Shown: positions 6,211 through 12,593 of the stretch, piece by piece | How the letters are laid out: each line of letters begins with the position of its first letter | Position numbering within the stretch: position 1 is the stretch's first letter | NCBI GenBank assembly: GCA_045596625.1 | Contig: JAZOCU010000003.1 | Coordinates: 1-25,459 of the forward strand | Source: Firm-04 sp045596625 | GTDB lineage: Bacteria > Bacillota > Clostridia > Oscillospirales > Ruminococcaceae | Direction: 5' to 3' | DNA: 25,459 nucleotides | The notes under the pieces: model-generated | What the model was told of the DNA's origin: nothing | Seen by the model: the letters and a program-made list of their open reading frames with translations, nothing else | The model's database searches: none | Position numbers and translations under genes: made by a program

Positions 6211-6975
6211 TTATAATGTAATTTGCAGTTCCAGCGGACAATGATCACTGCCCATAATATCAGCATGGATAATACAATCCTTTATGGCATTGCGCAGACG
6301 CTCCGATAACACCCAATAATCGATACGCCATCCGACATTCTTTTCTCTTGCACGTCCCATATACGACCACCATGTATAGGCATCGGTACGATCGGGATAT
6401 CGTGCCCGGAATGCATCGACAAATCCGGCATTGAGCAGCTCGGTCAATTTACTCCGTTCCTCCAAGGTATAGCCGGCATTGCCCTCATTGGGCTTCGGAT
6501 TTTTCAAGTCAATGGGTTGATGTGCTACATTCAGATCGCCGCAATACAGCACAGGCTTCTTCGCATCCAGCGCAAGCAGATGGGCACGCAAGGCATCCTC
6601 CCATTCCATCCGCAGCGGAATCCGCTCCAGATCCCGACGCACATTGGGAACATAAGCATTGACCAAAAAGAAGCTGTCATATTCCAGTGTCAATACCCTT
6701 CCTTCATTGGATACACCACCGGTCGTCATTTCCTTTGTCACCGTTAGGGGCTGCTGCTTTGCAAACACTGCGGTACCGGAATATCCCTTTTTTTCGGCAC
6801 TGTTCCAGAACACATGATATCCTTCGGCTTGAAATTGCAGCAAGCTGCGCTGTTCCTCCTGCATTTTGGTTTCCTGGATACAGAAGAAATCCGCATCGAT
6901 CCGTGCAAAGAAGTCTGCAAATCCTTTTTTTTCACAAGCACGGAGTCCATTGACATTCCAAGTCACAAGCTTCAT
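6211..6975 (-). CDS. xth: Exodeoxyribonuclease III (AP endonuclease)
   Basis: A 254-residue DNA repair nuclease of the ExoIII/APE1 family that cuts 5' of abasic sites and removes blocked 3' ends in base excision repair. Visible active-site motifs are the N-terminal WNVNGLRA (Asn7), IQETK (metal ligand Glu35), the YCGDLNVAH block and the C-terminal GSDHCPLEL (Asp244, His245). The start at 6975 is chosen because GGGAGG lies 8 bases upstream and the fold begins with MKLVTWNVNG; upstream in-frame methionines extend into the previous gene. It follows the solute-binding protein gene by 14 bases and is probably cotranscribed. It works after uracil removal by UNG, encoded elsewhere in this window. 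Confidence 0.95.
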   Translation of the reverse strand: MKLVTWNVNGLRACEKKGFADFFARIDADFFCIQETKMQEEQRSLLQFQAEGYHVFWNSAEKKGYSGTAVFAKQQPLTVTKEMTTGGVSNEGRVLTLEYDSFFLVNAYVPNVRRDLERIPLRMEWEDALRAHLLALDAKKPVLYCGDLNVAHQPIDLKNPKPNEGNAGYTLEERSKLTELLNAGFVDAFRARYPDRTDAYTWWSYMGRAREKNVGWRIDYWVLSERLRNAIKDCIIHADIMGSDHCPLELQITL

Positions 6976-6989
6976 GGTACATCCTCCCA

Positions 6990-8648
6990 TCAATCGAAAT
7001 ACTTTGCCTCCGAGAAACGAAGCCATCTGCGAAATGCATCATATTCCACATCTGCCACATCCTGCCGGCAAAGCAGATAGCGCGGCGCATAGCAAATCGG
7101 CAGGAACAGGTTCTCTGTGATCACCATTTGTTCTGCCTGCCGATACAACTCAATACAATCAGCAAAGCGTTCTGTTTCCGCTGCCTCCTGCAATAAAGAA
7201 TGCAGTGCTGCGCTATGGCTGCTGTGATCCGTAAAATCAATGGCAGGATGCTGCAGATAGCTTCGGAACACTGCATCCGGTGACGCAGTTTCTCCTTCAA
7301 CTGCCACAACGGCAAGCATATACTCTCCCTTAGAAAGACGACGGCTGTATTCTTCATCAGAAACCTCTTCAACGGAAAGATAGACACCCAAGGCATCCTT
7401 CCATTGCTGCATGATCGCCTGCAAAGCGGTATGCTCCAGCCAACCTGTGGGAATCAGCAGCTTGCCTTCCGGCAGATCTTCGGCACCAAGCTGCAAAAGA
7501 CCTTCCGCAAAGGTTTTCTTTGCCTGTTCCGGATCCCATCTCCGATAGGCACTTTCAGAGATCAGCTCACGGCAGCTTTTATTCAGAAGCGTTGCATCGG
7601 GCGGCAGCAGACCATATGCGATCTGTATTCCTTCCATAGCATCAGGCAGATTGGAAAGATCCATGGCTTCGGCAAACGCCTGCCGGATCAATGGATGGGC
7701 ATACGGAGAATCGGGATGCGCAACCAAACCCAAAGTGCGGCAATATACCGCTTCTGCCGTTCCTTTATTCTGACTTGCAAAGGTAAGATTTGCAGTCATG
7801 CAGCAATCGGTAGTGCCGGCAAGATACAACGCCTCTGCTTCTGCCTGGGTATTCTCAATATAAAAGGTCAGATCCACCGGATACACTCGCTTGACGCTGT
7901 GATTCAGCGGATTGCGTCCGAGCTGAATCACATTATACTTTCCGTACGGATCATACAGCCAGCGCTGCATCGCAAAGCTGCCGTTGCCGCATATGGATTC
8001 TTCATCCAGACCATATCTTCCCTTGCAGGCTTCAAAATAACCTTGCCGACAAGGCATGGCTGCCACAGAAGTGAGCAGCAGCGGCAGATCTGCCTCCGGA
8101 TAGGAAAGACGGATCTCCAGTTCATATGCTTTTTTTGCATATACACCGATCATAGAGGGATGCTGACTGCCGTTCATGATCGCTTCTGCATTTTCCAGAC
8201 AAAGAAATTGTTCCCGATAAGGGGAATTGTACAGCGGATCAAACAAGCGCTGAAAGGCATAGACAAAATCCTTGGCATTGACCGGCTCTTCCAGCAATGC
8301 ACTCCGATCCTCCGATTCTTCGCCAAAGGATGCCTGATACCAATAGGAATCCTCCCGCAGCGTGATCGTATAGGTCAGCCCATCTTCCGAAACCGTATAT
8401 CCACTGGCAACGCCGTTTTGTACATTCCCAGCTGCATCCAGCACAAACAATCCTTCAAACAAATTGCATAATACGATCTTGGCTGAATCGTTTTGTGCAC
8501 ATTGGGGATCCAGCGTATCCGGATTGCCTACAAGGGCATAGGAAAAGGAATGGCCGGCACCGCTTTTGGTATTTTGATCCTTTTGACAGCCCGTCAGCAT
8601 CACGCAGAACAGTGCCGCCATCAAGAGCACAGAAAGTAAGCGCCGCAA
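6990..8648 (-). CDS. Peptide-type ABC transporter substrate-binding lipoprotein
   Basis: A 552-residue extracellular binding lipoprotein of the OppA/DppA family (SBP_bac_5). A signal peptide ends in the lipobox LTGC, placing the lipidated Cys at 21. The mature protein starts with the typical strand followed by VGNPDTLDPQ, then LFEGLFVLD and the SEDGLTYTITLREDSYW block. The predicted start is TTG at 8648, because AAAGGAGG lies 8 bases upstream; the in-frame GTG at 8657 touches the ribosome binding site. No permease or ATPase gene is next to it, so it either serves a transporter encoded elsewhere or has a sensing role. Ligand unknown. The next gene is exonuclease III, 14 bases downstream. Confidence 0.88.
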   Translation of the reverse strand: MRRLLSVLLMAALFCVMLTGCQKDQNTKSGAGHSFSYALVGNPDTLDPQCAQNDSAKIVLCNLFEGLFVLDAAGNVQNGVASGYTVSEDGLTYTITLREDSYWYQASFGEESEDRSALLEEPVNAKDFVYAFQRLFDPLYNSPYREQFLCLENAEAIMNGSQHPSMIGVYAKKAYELEIRLSYPEADLPLLLTSVAAMPCRQGYFEACKGRYGLDEESICGNGSFAMQRWLYDPYGKYNVIQLGRNPLNHSVKRVYPVDLTFYIENTQAEAEALYLAGTTDCCMTANLTFASQNKGTAEAVYCRTLGLVAHPDSPYAHPLIRQAFAEAMDLSNLPDAMEGIQIAYGLLPPDATLLNKSCRELISESAYRRWDPEQAKKTFAEGLLQLGAEDLPEGKLLIPTGWLEHTALQAIMQQWKDALGVYLSVEEVSDEEYSRRLSKGEYMLAVVAVEGETASPDAVFRSYLQHPAIDFTDHSSHSAALHSLLQEAAETERFADCIELYRQAEQMVITENLFLPICYAPRYLLCRQDVADVEYDAFRRWLRFSEAKYFD

Positions 8649-8696
8649 GGCACACACCTCCTTTGTTTTGTTCTCATATTCTTTTGTTCGGTACAG

Positions 8697-8728
8697 AAAA
8701 GTCGGGATTCCTTTGAAAAAATCCCGAC
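8697..8728 (-). terminator. Terminator after cytidine deaminase
   Basis: A 9-base perfect stem, GTCGGGATT (8701-8709) with AATCCCGAC (8720-8728), is followed on the minus strand by TTTTC. It separates the ackA-cdd unit from the binding-protein gene. Confidence 0.8.
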
Positions 8729-8792
8729 CCTCTGTTCATGCGGCCGTCGGTCGAACAAACGGCACACAGTATTGTTTTCTGTTTCGTTTTTG

Positions 8793-9224
8793 TTATTCTT
8801 CGCCCTTGGGCAGAGAAAACACATAGGGCAGCAGATCCTTTGCAAGATAGACGCCATCCGATAAGATGATCGGAAGATCCGGCGGACAAAGCTCTGCGAT
8901 CACCTGCCGACAGGCGCCGCAAGGGAAACACGGAACCGAGATCTCCTCCCCTTTTCCGCCGCAGATGGCAAGTGCCCGAAAAGAACGCTCTCCCGCAGCG
9001 ATCGCCGCACACAGCGCAGTACGCTCCGCACATAAGCATAACGGATAGGAAGCGTTTTCTACATTGCAGCCAAGAAAAATCTCGCCCGAGCTGCACAGCA
9101 GTGCTGCACCGACATAAAATCCGGAGTACGGCGCATGGGCATGGTTTCTTGCTTCACATGCCTTCCGATACAAGAGCTGCTGCTGTGCTTTGGGGAAACA
9201 ATCTGTCAACCGCTCCGATTGCAC
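8793..9224 (-). CDS. cdd: Cytidine deaminase
   Basis: A 143-residue zinc enzyme that converts cytidine and deoxycytidine to uridine and deoxyuridine in pyrimidine salvage. The substrate loop HAPYSGFYVGAAL and GCNVENASYP are clear. The zinc site is Cys65 and the PCGAC pair (Cys102, Cys105), with catalytic Glu67 in CAERTA, giving the small homotetrameric class. The GTG at 9224 is preferred as start: AAGGAGG lies 6 bases upstream, whereas it abuts the ATG at 9230. It is about 106 bases after ackA with no terminator seen between, so it is probably at least partly cotranscribed with ackA. Confidence 0.94.
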   Translation of the reverse strand: MQSERLTDCFPKAQQQLLYRKACEARNHAHAPYSGFYVGAALLCSSGEIFLGCNVENASYPLCLCAERTALCAAIAAGERSFRALAICGGKGEEISVPCFPCGACRQVIAELCPPDLPIILSDGVYLAKDLLPYVFSLPKGEE

Positions 9225-9275
9225 AAGCATCCTCCTTATCTTTGGAAAAAATATTTACAAACTGCTGAAATCCTC

Positions 9276-9328
9276 TTGCATTTTCCGTATCGTATATGCT
9301 ATAATAGCGTTACAGCATTTTTTGATTC
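9276..9328 (+). other. Plus-strand promoter-like motif inside an inverted repeat
   Basis: TTGCAT (9276-9281), an 18-base spacer and TATAAT (9300-9305) with an extended TG. The -10 sits in the left arm of an inverted repeat (ATGCTATAA with TTACAGCAT, about 9296-9318), followed by TTTTTT. There is no plus-strand gene here. A transcript would run antisense to ackA, though the hairpin plus T-run resembles a weak plus-strand terminator. The role is unclear. Confidence 0.25.
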
Positions 9329-9330
9329 GA

Positions 9331-10530
9331 TTACTGAGAGATTACTGCCAGCGTATCCCGTGCGATCAGCAGCTCCTCATTGGTGGGAACGACCCAGACC
9401 TCTACGGTTGCATCCGGCGTGGAAAGCTTCACGAGCTTGCCTCTGCTCTGGCGATTCAGCTCACGGTCGATCTTGATGCCGAAGAAGTCCATATTCTCGC
9501 ATACGCTCTCACGCACTTCCCAAGAGTTCTCACCGATACCGCCGGTAAACAGTACAGCATCCACACCATTCATAGCTGCTGCATAGGATCCAATGTACTT
9601 CTGGATCTCATAAGCCAGAATATCCTGTGCAAGCTTTGCACGCTGATTGCCCTGCTCTGCAGCTGCAGTCAGATCGCGGTTATCGGAAGAAACACCCGAT
9701 ACACCCAAGAAGCCGGACTTCTTGTTCATATACTGGCTCATCTCATCGGGAGTAAAGCCATGCTTGTCAGCTACATAGGTAACAGCGGAAGGATCGATCG
9801 CACCGCAGCGGGTACCCATCAGCACGCCATCCAGAGGGGTAAAGCCCATGGAGGTATCCACACACTTGCCACCCTTGACTGCGGTGATCGAAGAACCGTT
9901 GCCCAGATGGCAGGAAACGATCTTCAGATCCTCAATGTTCTTGCCCATTGCCTCTGCCAGTGCAGCAGATACAAAACGATGAGAAGTTCCGTGGAAGCCA
10001 TACTTACGAACATGATATTTCTCATAATCCTCGTAAGGCAGACCATACATATATGCCTTAGGCGGCATAGTCTGATGGAATGCAGTATCAAATACAACAA
10101 CCTGCGGTGTGGTTGCGGGAATCACAGCGGTGCAGGCACGCAAGGCAAGTGCATGTGCATGATTGTGAACCGGTGCAAGCTCACGAAGATCATCGATCTG
10201 ATCAATGATCTCGGGCGTCACCAAACAAGGACGATCAAACACCTCAGCGCCCTGCACGATACGGTGACCCACAGCAGAAATCTCATCCATGCTCTTGATC
10301 ACAGCAGCATCGCCGGTCGTCAGAACCTCAACCAGCTTCTGGAAGGCTTCGGTATGTGTCGGGAATTCGCAATCTGCTTCGATCGAACGGCCATCGGCAG
10401 CCTTATGGCTCACATGACCGTCAATACCGATACGATCGCAGTTGCCCTTTGCAAGAACACTCTCATCCTCCATATTCAGAAGCTGATACTTCAGCGAAGA
10501 GCTTCCGGCGTTTACGACCAGAATCAACAT
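9331..10530 (-). CDS. ackA: Acetate kinase
   Basis: A 399-residue enzyme that transfers phosphate from acetyl-phosphate to ADP, giving ATP and acetate, the main energy-yielding end step of many anaerobic fermentations. Family signatures are complete: NAGSSSLKYQL at the N-terminus, VFDTAFHQTMP, YGFHGTSHRFV, CHLGNGSSI, GFTPLDGVLMGTRCGAIDP and the ATP-site FTGGIGENS. The start at 10530 begins exactly at MLILVVNAGSSS; an in-frame ATG 12 bases upstream touches the AAAGG site and further upstream starts are in the promoter. No phosphotransacetylase gene is adjacent. It is divergent from tmcAL, whose product consumes acetate. Confidence 0.97.
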   Translation of the reverse strand: MLILVVNAGSSSLKYQLLNMEDESVLAKGNCDRIGIDGHVSHKAADGRSIEADCEFPTHTEAFQKLVEVLTTGDAAVIKSMDEISAVGHRIVQGAEVFDRPCLVTPEIIDQIDDLRELAPVHNHAHALALRACTAVIPATTPQVVVFDTAFHQTMPPKAYMYGLPYEDYEKYHVRKYGFHGTSHRFVSAALAEAMGKNIEDLKIVSCHLGNGSSITAVKGGKCVDTSMGFTPLDGVLMGTRCGAIDPSAVTYVADKHGFTPDEMSQYMNKKSGFLGVSGVSSDNRDLTAAAEQGNQRAKLAQDILAYEIQKYIGSYAAAMNGVDAVLFTGGIGENSWEVRESVCENMDFFGIKIDRELNRQSRGKLVKLSTPDATVEVWVVPTNEELLIARDTLAVISQ

Positions 10531-10609
10531 AATAACATACATCCTTTCTCGATGATACAATATAATAATAGAATGATGGCAGATACGCTTAACGACTGCC
10601 CAATTTCTT

Positions 10610-10638
10610 ATTATACACGATATTCCCTCAACATTCAA
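10610..10638 (-). promoter_or_regulatory. Promoter of ackA
   Basis: On the minus strand, -35 TTGAAT (plus 10633-10638), a 17-base spacer and a perfect TATAAT (plus 10610-10615). The A-tract AAAAAACAC precedes the -35. The expected untranslated leader is about 70-75 bases. Confidence 0.75.
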
Positions 10639-10736
10639 GTGTTTTTTGCAAAAAAGCAGTTTTTACTTACCGAAAATACAGTCTGAAAACCCATAGGTTT
10701 TGGTTTATTTCACAATCACATAAGGAGGCGACGATC

Positions 10737-11930
10737 TTGAAAATCAGCGGTATTATCTGCGAGTACAATCCATTCCACAACGGACATCTCTATCACATTC
10801 AACAAACCCGAAAAAACGGCGCGACGCATATTGTTGCTGTCATGAGCGGCAATTTTGTACAGCGTGGCGATGTTGCTGTCATTAATAAATTTGAACGTGC
10901 CAAAGCTGCCGTCAAATGCGGTGCCGATCTTGTAATCGAGATCCCTGTTGCCTATTCACTCAGTGCGGCAGAAATCTATGCTAAGAGTGCAATGTATCTG
11001 CTTAAGGGCTTGGGCTGCGTCAATGAGCTTTCCTTCGGCAGTGAATGCGGTGATCTGCAATTGCTTGCCAATGCTGTGAAAGCATCCTATGATTGTGCAA
11101 AGCGTCCCGAACTGGAAGAACTGCTCAAGCTGGGCAACTCTTATCCCAGAGCGCTGCAGATCCTGATCCGACAGACCTATGGTGACGAGATCTCTGCGCT
11201 GTTCAGTTCTCCCAACAATGTATTGGCCATTGAATATCTCAAGGCTATGATCGCTTTGCGGATGAAGATTCGACCCTTTACCGTAAAACGTCAGGTGCCT
11301 CATGACGGTGTTTCTTCTATCGGGAATATTGCAAGCGCTTCTCTGATCCGACAGATCATGGAAAATCATAATGCCGATTTTGATGAGCTGGTGCCGCAGG
11401 TCTCTTCGGATGCACTCTGCGCCTGTGCTGCTGCAGGTATGACTGCCCGCTTTGAAAATCTGGAACGGATCCTGCTGTATCGTCTGCGCACCGCAACCAC
11501 CGATGAGCTGGCTGCGCTGCCCGAGGTCGGACAGGGGCTGGAGAATAAGATCCTTTCCGCCCGCAATGAAACTTCATTGGAATCCATGCTGATGGCGATC
11601 AAGAACAAACGCTATCCTATGGCAAGGCTTCGCCGGATCCTGCTGCATCTGCTGATCGGTATCCGTGCGGAGCATACCGAAGCGCCACCGCCTTACGGAC
11701 GCATTCTGGCACTCAATGAGCGCGGACGGGATATTCTTTCGGCCGCCAAGCAAGCCGGCACCACACTCCCCTACGGCACTTCTCTGGCAAAGCTCTCGGA
11801 AATCAATGCTGCCTGCAAAGCCTGCGCTGAGCTGGAAGCAAAATCCACCGCAATCTACGGTCTGGCACAACGCACCATCGCTTCTGCCGATGCGGATTAC
11901 AAAGCCATGATCGGCATCTTAAAGGAATGA
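10737..11930 (+). CDS. tmcAL: tRNA(Met) cytidine acetate ligase TmcAL (YlbM family)
   Basis: A 397-residue nucleotidyltransferase-fold enzyme. Characterised TmcAL activates acetate with ATP to acetyl-adenylate and makes N4-acetylcytidine at the wobble position of elongator tRNA-Met. The N-terminal signature YNPFHNGH carries the HxGH ATP-binding motif (His14, His17), followed by SGNFVQRGDVAVINKFERA and an ADLVIEIP block. The start is TTG: AAGGAGG lies 8 bases upstream and the product then begins MKISGIICEYNPFHNGH, as expected for the family. It is divergent from ackA and followed after 9 bases by a YigZ-family gene. Length is typical (about 400). Confidence 0.93.
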   Translation: MKISGIICEYNPFHNGHLYHIQQTRKNGATHIVAVMSGNFVQRGDVAVINKFERAKAAVKCGADLVIEIPVAYSLSAAEIYAKSAMYLLKGLGCVNELSFGSECGDLQLLANAVKASYDCAKRPELEELLKLGNSYPRALQILIRQTYGDEISALFSSPNNVLAIEYLKAMIALRMKIRPFTVKRQVPHDGVSSIGNIASASLIRQIMENHNADFDELVPQVSSDALCACAAAGMTARFENLERILLYRLRTATTDELAALPEVGQGLENKILSARNETSLESMLMAIKNKRYPMARLRRILLHLLIGIRAEHTEAPPPYGRILALNERGRDILSAAKQAGTTLPYGTSLAKLSEINAACKACAELEAKSTAIYGLAQRTIASADADYKAMIGILKE

Positions 11931-11939
11931 TCGTTACAT

Positions 11940-12593
11940 ATGGAATATCGCACCATTGCTTCTCCCTGTGAGGCAAGCCTCACAGAAAAACGCTCCGAGT
12001 TCATCGCGCAGCTCACGCCCCTCACCACAGCGGAGGAAGCTGCTGCCTTTGTAGAGCAGATCCGTGCCAAGCATCATAAGGCCAGACATCATGTCTGGGC
12101 GTATCTCCTCCGCACCGATGGCGCTGTCCGCTATTCGGATGACGGCGAACCGCAAGGAACCGGCGGTGTACCGGTGCTGAGTGTTCTGCAAAAAGCCGGA
12201 CTCTGTGATCTCTGCTGTGTCGTGACCCGCTATTTCGGCGGTGTACTGCTGGGCGCAAGCGGTCTGACCCGCGCATATTCTTCGGCAGCGGCACTTGCCG
12301 TTCAAAATGCACAGATCCAATGCTTTTGTGAAGCGGTCAGATTGCAGATCACCATGGACTATCCGCTGTATGGCAAGGTAACATATCTGCTGCCCGACTA
12401 CGGGATCTTAGAGGTCTCCAGTGATTTTTCCGATCAGGTCACACTCTGTCTGGACATCAAAAAAGAGACGCACCCCCTGCTGGAGGCACGTCTCACAGAA
12501 CTTTCCGGCGGTACCATCCGCACAAAAGTACTTATGGAGCACTACGCCGATTTCGCTTCGGTTTCTCCTGCACTGCCACAGGAGCTTCTTTGA
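11940..12593 (+). CDS. yigZ: YigZ/IMPACT family protein
   Basis: A 217-residue protein of the UPF0029/IMPACT family. The N-terminal domain has the family signatures KARHHVWAY, DDGEPQGTGGVPVL (68-81) and TRYFGGVLLGASGLTRAY (96-113). The C-terminal part matches the ferredoxin-like DUF1949 region by position. Members are linked to translation regulation in eukaryotes and sit in many bacterial genomes without a settled function. Its ribosome binding site (AAAGGA) lies within the end of tmcAL. The last 62 bases overlap the end of uvrA on the other strand, so the two genes share DNA for their C-termini. Confidence 0.9.
   Translation: MEYRTIASPCEASLTEKRSEFIAQLTPLTTAEEAAAFVEQIRAKHHKARHHVWAYLLRTDGAVRYSDDGEPQGTGGVPVLSVLQKAGLCDLCCVVTRYFGGVLLGASGLTRAYSSAAALAVQNAQIQCFCEAVRLQITMDYPLYGKVTYLLPDYGILEVSSDFSDQVTLCLDIKKETHPLLEARLTELSGGTIRTKVLMEHYADFASVSPALPQELL

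Noticed and set aside
9190..10686. Open frame of 498 codons on the plus strand opposite ackA
   Set aside because: It covers the highly conserved acetate kinase in antisense, crosses non-coding flanks, and shows no family motif.
10686..10701. Short AAAACC/GGTTTT hairpin upstream of tmcAL
   Set aside because: Six mostly A-T pairs with no proper T-run; too weak to call a terminator or regulatory element.
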